NCBI RefSeq assembly: GCF_013466605.1
Contig: NZ_CP059162.1
Coordinates: forward strand, 6,696,001-6,760,000
Reading direction: 5' to 3'
Length of the DNA: 64,000 bases
From: Pseudomonas chlororaphis subsp. aurantiaca
GTDB lineage: Bacteria; Pseudomonadota; Gammaproteobacteria; Pseudomonadales; Pseudomonadaceae
This document shows, piece after piece, positions 9,176-17,571 of this stretch (its first letter is position 1; each line of letters begins with the position of its first letter). Position numbers and translations under genes: made by a program. The notes below the pieces were generated by a model. The model made no database searches and was not told where the DNA came from. It saw only the letters and a program-made list of their open reading frames with translations.

Positions 9176-9385
9176 TCATCCACTCCTGGGCCAGACAATA
9201 GCCAGCACTCCAGACAACAGGCTCAAGGCGAGCAGCACTTTGGCAACCAGGAACGCAACGTCGACGGAGTCGGAAATGCCCCCACTGCCGCTTGCCCCAC
9301 CAGCAATGCCAGCCAGCCCGAGCAAAGCGCTGAATATCGAGATGGCAAGCAGCAAAATCGCCAGTACCGTGAATATCTTATGCAT
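9176..9385 (-). CDS. Small two-helix membrane protein at the end of the PLD effector module
   Basis: A 69-residue protein from the ATG at 9385, chosen because AAGGAG lies 8 bases upstream; the frame stays open to 9697 but has no coding character there. Two hydrophobic helices (about 3-28 and 45-64) flank a Gly/Ser-rich loop with SGGISDSVD. I do not recognise a family. It lies 103 bases after the second Sel1 gene on the same strand and may be cotranscribed with it. It could be a further immunity component or an unrelated small protein. Confidence 0.55.
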   Translation of the reverse strand: MHKIFTVLAILLLAISIFSALLGLAGIAGGASGSGGISDSVDVAFLVAKVLLALSLLSGVLAIVWPRSG

Positions 9386-9488
9386 TGTGCGGCTCCTTTC
9401 TCGGGACAGCTCATCAATCCGTTTTGATACTTCGCATAGGCTCGTTGACGCTATTTTTTTCGGGATATTTCTCGTTGTGGGTTTTCCC

Positions 9489-10355
9489 CTAATAATCGTC
9501 ATCACGTCCAGTTGGCTTCCAGTTGATGTCTTTGTCGGCGTGATAGCCCTGCACAGGGTTCGGTGGCAGCGGGTGATCTTTGGCCAGATTGGGAAAGCGC
9601 AAATCTGGATTTTTAGCAAGTTCCCTGGATACTTTGTAGTATGCATCTTCAGTCTTCTTGTCTTTATTATAAGAAAACTTACCATTTTGAAATACATCTT
9701 CTATTTCCATGGCACCTTTCCGCTCACCTAGAGCTGCAGCTCTTTGATAGTAATGCATGGAAACAGGATAGTTCTCATCCGCAATTTCATAATAAGACCC
9801 CAGTTTATAAGCTGCATCCGCATAACCCTGTTTCTCCGCGCACCTCAAGTACCCAAGCCCTACAACATCCTTTCTCTTATCATAGATATAAATATATCCG
9901 ATTCTGGTTTGAGCTTGAGGACTTCCCAAATCTGCAGCCCTAATCAAGAACTGCACAGCGCTCCTGTCCGATCGCACAACACCAACCCCTCTTTGTGTCA
10001 TTACGCTCATGTCGTAGTAACCCAGAGGAGCTTGCACCTGTATCATTTTCAGGTATAAATCAATCGCCTTGTTCGTATCCTTAGCAACCCCATCGCCACG
10101 CAAATATAGCTCTGCAAGATTGTGCATCGCTTTCCAATGGTTCTTTTCTACAGCCTGTTGGTACAGGCTGGCCACTTTGCTCCAGTCGGCCGGACGCTCT
10201 TTGCTAAGCACCCGAGCTTGTTTAAACCATTGGTCTGCTTGCTGGTCCAAGGGTGGAGCAGTGTCTTTTTCATGAACACACTTGAAATCGTATGCCATGG
10301 AAAAACCACTGCTGCCCAATAGCACAGCAGCCAGCAGTGCTTTAATAGTCGTCAT
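9489..10355 (-). CDS. Sel1-repeat protein, probable immunity to the PLD effector (second copy)
   Basis: A 288-residue protein with a signal peptide (MTTIKALLAAVLLGSSGFSMA) and Sel1/TPR-like repeats (AMHNLAELYLRGDGVAKD, MTQRGVGVV, YYQRAAALGERKGAME). It is clearly paralogous to the next gene upstream and ends with the same 19 residues (GYHADKDINWKPTGRDDDY). The start overlaps the end of that gene by 14 nt. P. aeruginosa PldB (Tle5b) is followed by several tandem Sel1-type immunity proteins, so by analogy this should protect the periplasm from the PLD effector. The gene is AT-rich relative to the T6SS core. Confidence 0.8.
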   Translation of the reverse strand: MTTIKALLAAVLLGSSGFSMAYDFKCVHEKDTAPPLDQQADQWFKQARVLSKERPADWSKVASLYQQAVEKNHWKAMHNLAELYLRGDGVAKDTNKAIDLYLKMIQVQAPLGYYDMSVMTQRGVGVVRSDRSAVQFLIRAADLGSPQAQTRIGYIYIYDKRKDVVGLGYLRCAEKQGYADAAYKLGSYYEIADENYPVSMHYYQRAAALGERKGAMEIEDVFQNGKFSYNKDKKTEDAYYKVSRELAKNPDLRFPNLAKDHPLPPNPVQGYHADKDINWKPTGRDDDY

Positions 10356-11214
10356 CACGTCCGGTCGGCTTCCAGTTGATGTCTTTGTCGGCGTGATAGC
10401 CTTGAATAGGATGCGGTGGAAGTGGGTAGTCTTTGGCCAAATTAGGAAGTCGGAGATCAGGATCTTTATATAGCCGACTAGAGATATCACTGTAAGCACT
10501 TGCTATTTTTTCATTCTTCGCATAACCAAAGTCACCATCCCTGAAAGTATTTTCAATCAATAAAGAGCCTTTTTTCAAACCTAGAGCCGCAGCATTTTGA
10601 TAATAGTGCATCGCAACAGGGTAGTTTTTATCTACTACTTTATAGTACGCAGCAAGCTCGTAATTCGCCTCAGCATCATTCTGATGCGCTGCGCAACGCA
10701 GATAGGACTCGCCGAGTTTATCTTTGTTTAATTCATATATATATATATTACCCAATCTAGTCTGCGCTAACGGGCTACCCAAGTCACTCGCCTTGAGCAA
10801 AAAGTTCATGGCATCTCTGTTTGACTGAACTACCCCAACACCTCTCTGAGTCATTACGCTCATATCATAATAACCTAGCGGAACCTGTAGTTTGACCATA
10901 TGCAAATATAGATCGATGGCCTTGTTTGTATTTTTGGTTACGCCATCACCACGGAGATATAGCTCTGCCAAGTTATGCATTGCTTTCCAATGATCTTTAT
11001 CTACTGCTTGCTGATAGAGACCAGCAATTTTTACCCAGTCAGGAAGTCTCTCTTTACTCATGCCCCTTGCCTGCTTGAACCATTGATCGGCCTGCTGATC
11101 AAGAGGGGGAGCCGTATTAATTTCATGGACACACTTGAATTCATCAGCCATAGCCGCTGCTCCAAAAAAACAAAAGAACAAAAAAGATAAATATTTAATC
11201 AAGGGCTTTTGCAT
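10342..11214 (-). CDS. Sel1-repeat protein, probable immunity to the PLD effector (first copy)
   Basis: A 290-residue protein with a signal peptide (about 1-23, ending AAAMADE) and Sel1-type repeats (AMHNLAELYLRGDGVTKNT, MTQRGVGVVQS, YYQNAAALGLKKGS). It starts inside the last codons of the phospholipase gene (20-nt overlap), so it is translationally coupled to it. Strong similarity to the downstream copy shows a tandem duplication. The predicted role is a periplasmic Tli5-type immunity protein. AT-rich relative to its neighbours. Confidence 0.82.
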   Translation of the reverse strand: MQKPLIKYLSFLFFCFFGAAAMADEFKCVHEINTAPPLDQQADQWFKQARGMSKERLPDWVKIAGLYQQAVDKDHWKAMHNLAELYLRGDGVTKNTNKAIDLYLHMVKLQVPLGYYDMSVMTQRGVGVVQSNRDAMNFLLKASDLGSPLAQTRLGNIYIYELNKDKLGESYLRCAAHQNDAEANYELAAYYKVVDKNYPVAMHYYQNAAALGLKKGSLLIENTFRDGDFGYAKNEKIASAYSDISSRLYKDPDLRLPNLAKDYPLPPHPIQGYHADKDINWKPTGRDDDY

Positions 11215-13381
11215 AAGGTGTCACCACGTCCCAAAATCTGACCAAATTTCCATTAAGCGGTAAGTTTTTCTTCTGATTTCTCCAGTTATCAGTTACCACT
11301 TGTTCCCAATTTTCATAATCAAATGCAACGTTCTCACTTAAGCTGCTTTTACTCGTATTGATTGCTTTCCCCGAATGCATCCCCCACAACCGCTCCCGCC
11401 AGGTCCGGGTGGTTTGCGGGCTTGGCATGGCGATATTCAGTTCGGAGTCGGAGTTCAGACTGCGTTCGTTGATGTTGGCGGAGCCCAGGGTGAAGAACAG
11501 GTCGTCCACCAGCAGCAGCTTGCTGTGTACATAGATGGACTTGTACTGCGCCATGCCTTGTTCCGGGCCGAGGTGTTCGGTGATATCGCGTTCGGTCTGG
11601 CGTTGCTCGCGTGTCTTGGCAGTCGCAGTTTCGCCGCCGTCCTTGCAACTGACCAGGGTCGCGACAATGATTTTCAACCCCTTGGGCGGCAGCATCTCCG
11701 GCTCCAGCTCGCGAGCCGCGGCCTGGTTGTAGTGTTTGTTGGGGTCCATGGCCAGGAGTTCATCCGCACGACTCGGATCGATGCCCTGCTCATTCATTTG
11801 CGTCTGTACCTTGGCCAGTTCCTGATCGCGCGTCGGTGATGCGTCGCGGGCCTTCAGTTCGCGCTGGCGATAGGCAAGCTGGCGTTGATCGTAGAGCAGG
11901 TCGCGGTGGGCCAAAGGCATCAGTTCACCCTGACCAAGGGTGTCGAGCATCTCGTAGGTGGAACTGGAGAAGTGCCCGCTCTCCGGGTTGTTGGTGACCA
12001 CGAACAGGTGCAGGTCCTGTTGTTTGCCGGCGGCGACGTAATCGGCGGCAACTTTCTTCAGGCGTTCGGCCAGCGGTTTGTAGCGGAAGTACTGGTTCTC
12101 GATATAGGCGTACTGATGCACATTGCCCAAAGCCTTTTCATATACCTCGAGAATGGTTTTTTCCGGGCCTTCTTCCGGTTGGGTCCGGCAAATCTGCGCG
12201 GGCTCTCCACCGTCACGAATCAGGCTCAGTGGTTTGACCGACGAGCGCTCGTGATTCAGGGTGCCCTTGAAGACCCGGCGTATCCAACTGCTGCTCTTGT
12301 CCCAGGCATTGCAGAAGTTGTGATTGAGGTCGAACAGCACCGGGCCGAGTACGTGCAGTGAGAGGTCCTGCCAGGGGCCGAAGCCCAGGTCGCGCTTGCC
12401 GGCTGCATCGTCGTAGGCGTGGGCGGTGGTGTCCCAGTAGTTGCGCTGCAGGTTGTGGCCCATCACGAGACCTTCCGCCTTTTGCGGGTCCATGTAGTCG
12501 ACCACCAGGGTTTTCTGGTGATGACTGGGAAACAGGCTCAGGGCCAGCATCTGCATGAAGGGCACATCATGAGACTCGTCCTTGAGCAGTCGCCACAGGA
12601 TGGCAAGGCGTCCCCAGTGCATGCGCAGGCCATTCTGATCGTCGTAGGTCAACTGTCCTATGAACTCGAAATCCCGTGTACGAAACTCGATATTGCGGGC
12701 TTCGCGGCTGTGGACCCAGCGATACCAATCTCGGGTCTCGATCTGTTCGTTCGGGGCTTGAACCGTCCCTCCCGAATCACGGCCCTTGGTGTAGCCGCTG
12801 TCCAGGGCATCCAGGCTTTGCTGGATGTCGATCAGACGGTCGCGCGAGGCTCGTCGGCCGGCCTCGTCGTTTGCCGGAAGTTTTTCCAGTCGTGCCTGCT
12901 CCTGCTGTTGTTTTTCCAGCAGCTTTTTCCGTTTTTCACCCAGGGCGCTAGTGTCAGCCGGCTTGCCCGCGGTCATTCCGGAACCCATCGATGTTCCGCC
13001 GGCGCCGCTCCAGCCCTCGCCGATCACCGAGTTTTCACCGAGCTGGGCCAGTCGATTGTTCCAGATCAGTACCCGTACCTCGACACCACTTTCGGCCTTC
13101 TGTCTGAGCAGTTTTCCCAGACTGGGGCTGTCGGTCGAGGCCCGGTCGAGACGCAATCCCGGGTCGAAGCCCCAACTGATGAGGTCGATGCTTTTCGTAG
13201 CTGCCTGGATGCATTCATAGACCTTCTTGAAGGCCTCCTCGCCACACACCAGCGGCGTCACTACGTTGCCTGCCGGACGTGGCGGGCTTAGCGGATTGTT
13301 CTTGTGGGCGAACCAATCCGAGGTCAGGGTTGCGGCGCTTTCTTCAAGCGAGATCGACAGTTTCTGATCGAGGTATGTCAT
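11195..13381 (-). CDS. T6SS phospholipase D effector, Tle5 family
   Basis: A 728-residue phospholipase D with both HKD catalytic motifs: HQKTLVVD at 288-295 and HSKLLLVD at 619-626. The second is followed by GSANINERS, typical of the superfamily. There is no signal peptide. A charged, coiled-coil-prone stretch (about 145-195) lies between the two halves. Placed directly after vgrG (12 bases) and before two Sel1 genes, it matches the P. aeruginosa PldA/PldB (Tle5) organisation, where the enzyme attacks phosphatidylethanolamine of rivals. I infer delivery on the adjacent VgrG. Confidence 0.9.
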   Translation of the reverse strand: MTYLDQKLSISLEESAATLTSDWFAHKNNPLSPPRPAGNVVTPLVCGEEAFKKVYECIQAATKSIDLISWGFDPGLRLDRASTDSPSLGKLLRQKAESGVEVRVLIWNNRLAQLGENSVIGEGWSGAGGTSMGSGMTAGKPADTSALGEKRKKLLEKQQQEQARLEKLPANDEAGRRASRDRLIDIQQSLDALDSGYTKGRDSGGTVQAPNEQIETRDWYRWVHSREARNIEFRTRDFEFIGQLTYDDQNGLRMHWGRLAILWRLLKDESHDVPFMQMLALSLFPSHHQKTLVVDYMDPQKAEGLVMGHNLQRNYWDTTAHAYDDAAGKRDLGFGPWQDLSLHVLGPVLFDLNHNFCNAWDKSSSWIRRVFKGTLNHERSSVKPLSLIRDGGEPAQICRTQPEEGPEKTILEVYEKALGNVHQYAYIENQYFRYKPLAERLKKVAADYVAAGKQQDLHLFVVTNNPESGHFSSSTYEMLDTLGQGELMPLAHRDLLYDQRQLAYRQRELKARDASPTRDQELAKVQTQMNEQGIDPSRADELLAMDPNKHYNQAAARELEPEMLPPKGLKIIVATLVSCKDGGETATAKTREQRQTERDITEHLGPEQGMAQYKSIYVHSKLLLVDDLFFTLGSANINERSLNSDSELNIAMPSPQTTRTWRERLWGMHSGKAINTSKSSLSENVAFDYENWEQVVTDNWRNQKKNLPLNGNLVRFWDVVTPYAKALD

Positions 13382-13393
13382 GGAGTGCTTCCT

Positions 13394-15754
13394 TTACTCT
13401 TTCTGCTCGCTTTGATCCGCCCACAATTGGCGGAACGCCTCACTGCTGCTCAACGCCTCCAGAGAGGCAGCCGCGCCCGGGAAGTCGCGATATCCCTCAC
13501 GCCCCAGGCGCTCACTGCGTTGGCGCGTCTGTTCGGTCGAGGTTTCGCTCATGTCCAGGTTGAAACGGTGTCCGTTCACCGTTTCCACCGAATAGTTGCG
13601 GGTACCGGGAATATGCTGGAAAAGCACATTGCCCTTCTCGTCGCTGAAGCCTTTGTCGATAAGTGCGCCATCGGCGTAGAGCTGATAGGGCTCATCCGGA
13701 TACCCCGGCATGTTGGGCAACGGGGAAATACGGATGCACAGTTGACCCGGCACGGTTTCTTTCGCCGGGTTGGCCAATGCCTCCTCCATCAGGCTGCCGG
13801 CCTTGTCCGCATCGGCCGCCCCCGGCAGGCCCGGCATCAGAATGCCGATCCCCGTCCCACTCCCCGGCGCTCCCCCGGCATTGATCTTCACCACCGGCCC
13901 CACCACCGTGACGCCGCCGGCATCGAGTTTGATAAAACTCCCCCCGGCCTTGATCGTCAGTTCGCTGCCGGCTTCGATCACCATCTTGGCGCCGGCCTTG
14001 AGGTGGATTTCCTGGCCGGCTTTCGTCAGTTGCGCGGTGCCGAGTTTGATGTGCTGGTTTTCGCCCACGGTCAGGTGGTCGTCGACGCGAGTCTCGGTCT
14101 TGCGGTCGACGTGGGTGATGCGGTGTTCTTCGGCCTTGAGTTCGGTGTAGGTGTTCTTCTCCACCGTGTCGTGGCGTTCGTGGCCGATGCGGATTTTCTG
14201 GTCGTGTTCGATGTTTTCATCCCAGTCGCGCTGGGCGTGGATGAAGATCTGTTCGGCGCCTTTTTTGTCTTCGATGCGCAGTTCGTTGTAGCCGGCGCCA
14301 CCCGGTGAGCTCATGGACTTGAAGACGGTGCGGGTCTTGTTCGCCGGCAGGGCGTAGGGCACCGGGTGTTCCTTGTGGTACAGGCAGCCGGTGATCAGCG
14401 GCTGGTCGGGGTCGCCTTCGAGGAAGGTCACCAGCACTTCCATGCCGATACGCGGGATGACGATGGCGCCGTAGCGGTCGCCGGCCCAGCTGGAGGACAC
14501 GCGCAGCCAGCAGCTGGTCTTGTCGTCGGCCTTGCCTTCGCGGTCCCAGTGGAACTGCACCTTGACCCGCCCGTACTGGTCGCAGTGGATTTCCTCGCCC
14601 TTGGGCCCGGTGACCACCGCGGTCTGGCTACCGAGCACGCGCGGTTTCGGGTGGTTCAGGGCCGGACGGTAGAACACCTGCCAGGGCGTGGCGAGGAAAC
14701 GGTTGCGATAGCCCTGGTGGAAGTCGTCCTTGTTGTCGGTGGTGTCGCTGGTCACCGACTCTTCCAGCACCTGCGGCTGCTTGCCTTCGTGGACGATATG
14801 GGTCAGCAGCCAGAGGTCGTTCCACTCGCTGCGCGGGTGCTCGGACAATTCCAGGAAATGGCCGCTGACCAGTCGTGTCTGGTCGCCCCAGCCTTCGGCC
14901 TGCTGGTAGTCGGCGCGGTGGCGTTCGAGGGCGCGCTGGCTGAGGAATTTGCCGCGCGCGCGGTCGGTGAAACGGCCCGGGTAATCGTAGTCCTCCAGGT
15001 CCGGTTCTTCGCTTTCGGCCTCGGGTCTATAGGCCGCTTCCAGTTGCAGGCGCGGTTTCTCGAAGTCGTAGTCGCGGCGGGTGGTACGACTGGTGCGGGT
15101 TTCCAGGCGCAGGTTGAAACCCTTGATCACCGGCTCGTCGGCGACCATGCCGCTGCCCTGGATATAGGCGGTGGGCTGGCCGAGCTTGGGGAACACGGTC
15201 TGGTCGTCGCCGAATACCAGCAGGTGGCCTTGCGGGCTGTGCTGGAAGTGGTAATGCAGGCCTTCCTCTTCGCACAGGCGCTGGATGAAGTGCAGGTCGG
15301 TTTCGTCGTACTGCACGCAGTAGTCGCGGTCCGGGCACGGCGTGCCGAGCTGGAACCGGTAGGCGTTGCCCTGGATGCCGTGCTCTTCGAGGATCAGGGC
15401 GATGATCTTCGGCGCCGACAGCTGCTGGTAGATGCGCTGGTTGGTACGGTGCTCGAGGTAGGCCAGCTGCGGCACCAGCGACACCTTGTAGCGGGTCAGG
15501 CGCTTGCCGGCATCGCCCTGGGCCACGCGGTAGATCTGGCCGTGGATGCCGCTACCTTGCGGATCAAACGCTAGAAAAGCCTGCTTGTGCAGCAGCGTCT
15601 CCAGGTCCAGGTCGGGGTTCTCGCTGACCAGCTCCAGATCGAAACGGAACGGCTGGCTGATGCCTTCGATCCCTTCGAAAGACAGCACCTGCAAGTCACC
15701 CTGGAAGTCGTCGACCGTCAGGCTGAAGTGGGTTTCATTGGAAGGATTGAACAT
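13394..15754 (-). CDS. vgrG: T6SS spike protein VgrG (TssI) with C-terminal extension
   Basis: A 786-residue VgrG. It has the gp27-like base (about 1-380, SLTVDDFQGDLQVLSFEG...), the gp5 OB fold (VTGPKGEEIHCDQYGRVKVQFHWDREG), and the repetitive needle plus DUF2345-type region (AQLTKAGQEIHLKAGAKMVIEAGSELTIKAG). A C-terminal beta-rich tail of about 120 residues (YQLYADGALIDKGFSDEKGNVLF...) looks transthyretin-like; such tails recruit phospholipase effectors in other systems. It lies 21 bases from the kinase gene and 12 from the effector gene. No separate adaptor gene lies between vgrG and the effector. Confidence 0.95.
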   Translation of the reverse strand: MFNPSNETHFSLTVDDFQGDLQVLSFEGIEGISQPFRFDLELVSENPDLDLETLLHKQAFLAFDPQGSGIHGQIYRVAQGDAGKRLTRYKVSLVPQLAYLEHRTNQRIYQQLSAPKIIALILEEHGIQGNAYRFQLGTPCPDRDYCVQYDETDLHFIQRLCEEEGLHYHFQHSPQGHLLVFGDDQTVFPKLGQPTAYIQGSGMVADEPVIKGFNLRLETRTSRTTRRDYDFEKPRLQLEAAYRPEAESEEPDLEDYDYPGRFTDRARGKFLSQRALERHRADYQQAEGWGDQTRLVSGHFLELSEHPRSEWNDLWLLTHIVHEGKQPQVLEESVTSDTTDNKDDFHQGYRNRFLATPWQVFYRPALNHPKPRVLGSQTAVVTGPKGEEIHCDQYGRVKVQFHWDREGKADDKTSCWLRVSSSWAGDRYGAIVIPRIGMEVLVTFLEGDPDQPLITGCLYHKEHPVPYALPANKTRTVFKSMSSPGGAGYNELRIEDKKGAEQIFIHAQRDWDENIEHDQKIRIGHERHDTVEKNTYTELKAEEHRITHVDRKTETRVDDHLTVGENQHIKLGTAQLTKAGQEIHLKAGAKMVIEAGSELTIKAGGSFIKLDAGGVTVVGPVVKINAGGAPGSGTGIGILMPGLPGAADADKAGSLMEEALANPAKETVPGQLCIRISPLPNMPGYPDEPYQLYADGALIDKGFSDEKGNVLFQHIPGTRNYSVETVNGHRFNLDMSETSTEQTRQRSERLGREGYRDFPGAAASLEALSSSEAFRQLWADQSEQKE

Positions 15755-15775
15755 AGCTTGCTCCCTGTTCGGTGG

Positions 15776-16846
15776 TCATCCGTTACGCCGATGGAACCAG
15801 CGTTGCAGCCAGGACGAATCCGCGCGCATGGCGTCGCGCAATGCTTGGGCGCAGATGTTGCGTTGCGCCGCGTCGAAGGCCAGCGCCGCGCGCAGGGCTG
15901 GCCAACAGTGTCTGGGAAGGTTCTTGGGCGCCTGCAGCGTGCGGTCCAGGCGTTCGTCGCGGGCCTGGGTCGACGGCAACCGGCGATACGGGTGTTTGCC
16001 GCAGGCCAGCTCAAAGATCACACAGGCCACCGCGTACAGATCGGCGCTGGCCGACAAGGCCCCGCCCTCCAGCAATTCGGGGGCGGCATAGCCGGGCGTC
16101 CAGGCGTTGAAGCGGCTGCGGCTGAGTTGCGGCAGGCCGGGCAGCACGCCCTCCTCGGCCTGGCTCAGGCCGAAGTCGAACAGCCGCACGCCGTCTTCGC
16201 AGAGCATCACGTTGCTCGGCTTCAGGTCGCCGTGCAGCACACCGCGAGCGTGGCTGTACGCCAGGGCATCGAGCAGTGGCCGCACCACATCGCGCAGCTC
16301 TTTCCACGGCAGGCCCAACGGCCGCTCGCAGAGCAGTTTGTCCAGGGTCAGGCCGCGCATCAGCTCCATGGTGATGAAGGCGCGCTGGCACTGGGTGTCC
16401 ACCTCGAAGCTGTGCAAGCGCACGATGTTCGGGTGGCGCAGGCGTCGGGTCAGGGCGAACTCGCTGTAGAGCAAGGCGCTGGCATCCGGCGTCTCGGAGA
16501 ATTCTTCGCTCATGACTTTGAGCGCTATGTAAGGGTCGGGATCGCCGAACTGCTCATGCAGCAGGTCCCGCGCGCGGTAGACCGCGCCCATGCCACCGGC
16601 CCCGAGCAGGCGCTCGAGGCGGTAACGTCCGGCCAGCACATCCGGCAGCCCGCCCACAGGCACCACGGCCTTGGCCTTGGAGCGGGAGCGGTTCCTGAAG
16701 CGATTGCGACCCTTGCCCTTGGCCTTGGCCTTGGGCGCCACGGGACGCGGCGCCTCATTGGCCTTGGCGAAGGCGAAATAGGTCAGGTTGCTGGCCTCTT
16801 CCTCGCTCATCAGGATGTTATCCAGACCGGATTTGAGATCACTCAT
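15776..16846 (-). CDS. T6SS-associated serine/threonine kinase (Stk1/PpkA type, short form)
   Basis: A 356-residue Hanks-type kinase: glycine loop LGAGGMGAVY (81-90), Lys110 (IALK), catalytic HGDLKPSN with Asp207, and DFG at 224-226. A basic Lys/Arg-rich linker precedes the kinase domain (about 38-60). There is no TM helix or periplasmic sensor, unlike the long PpkA of the P. aeruginosa H1 system; this is the short Stk1 form of the H2 system. It overlaps the phosphatase gene (ATGA). Predicted to phosphorylate the FHA protein to switch secretion on. Confidence 0.9.
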   Translation of the reverse strand: MSDLKSGLDNILMSEEEASNLTYFAFAKANEAPRPVAPKAKAKGKGRNRFRNRSRSKAKAVVPVGGLPDVLAGRYRLERLLGAGGMGAVYRARDLLHEQFGDPDPYIALKVMSEEFSETPDASALLYSEFALTRRLRHPNIVRLHSFEVDTQCQRAFITMELMRGLTLDKLLCERPLGLPWKELRDVVRPLLDALAYSHARGVLHGDLKPSNVMLCEDGVRLFDFGLSQAEEGVLPGLPQLSRSRFNAWTPGYAAPELLEGGALSASADLYAVACVIFELACGKHPYRRLPSTQARDERLDRTLQAPKNLPRHCWPALRAALAFDAAQRNICAQALRDAMRADSSWLQRWFHRRNG

Positions 16847-17571
16847 TGGCGGATCACCACGGCTGTCAGGTTGTCCCGTGCCGAGCCACGCATGGCGCCG
16901 TCGAACAGACGCTCCAGCGCCACCTGCGGCGAAGCCAGGCTCAAGGCGTTGCCCAGCGCGTCGCTGGTCAGCCCCTGGTACAGGCCGTCGCTGCACAGCA
17001 GGAAGGCATCGCCGGGGTAGACCTGCAGCTCCAGCACATCCAGGGTCAGCTGCTCGCTGGCGCCCACCGCCCGGGTCAGGGCATTGGCCGCCGGATGGGC
17101 CCGCGCCTGCTCGACGCTCATCTGCTGCTCGTCGATCAGTTGCTGTTGCAGCGAATGGTCCTTGGACAGCTGGTACAGACGCTGCCCGCGCCACAGGTAA
17201 CAGCGGCTGTCGCCGGCCCAGATGCACGCCGCGCGGTCGCCTTCCAGCAACAGCGCGACCACGGTGCTGCCCATGATGCTGTCGTGGCGCTCGGCGGTGA
17301 CAGTCAACTCCTGGCCCAGGCGCCGGTTGAGCCAGTGCAGGCACTGGCGCAGACCCTTGAGCCGCTCGTCGAAACTGTCCTGCGCCGGCAACTCGGCCAG
17401 GCTGGCGACGATCAACTGGCTGGCGATGTCGCCACCCTGATGCCCGCCCATGCCGTCCGCGACCACCCAGAGCCCCTGCTCCGGACAGTCGAGGAAGGCA
17501 TCTTCGTTGCGCGCCCGAACCTTGCCCGGGTCGGTGCGCGCCGCGCTGCGCCAGGTACTGGCAACCAGCAT
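16843..17571 (-). CDS. T6SS PP2C-type protein phosphatase (Stp1/PppA type)
   Basis: A 242-residue PP2C phosphatase with metal-binding motifs RNEDAFL (21-27), VVADGMGGHQGGD (36-48), a central GSTVVALLL, and a C-terminal GSARDNLTAVVI. It should reverse the action of the kinase encoded next. Its start overlaps the tssM stop (TGATG) and its end overlaps the kinase start, so the three are coupled. Confidence 0.92.
   Translation of the reverse strand: MLVASTWRSAARTDPGKVRARNEDAFLDCPEQGLWVVADGMGGHQGGDIASQLIVASLAELPAQDSFDERLKGLRQCLHWLNRRLGQELTVTAERHDSIMGSTVVALLLEGDRAACIWAGDSRCYLWRGQRLYQLSKDHSLQQQLIDEQQMSVEQARAHPAANALTRAVGASEQLTLDVLELQVYPGDAFLLCSDGLYQGLTSDALGNALSLASPQVALERLFDGAMRGSARDNLTAVVIRQ

Noticed and set aside
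9386..9488. Possible remnant of a third Sel1 immunity copy
   Set aside because: The ATGACGATTATTA junction resembles the other overlap, but the following residues show no similarity to Sel1 proteins.
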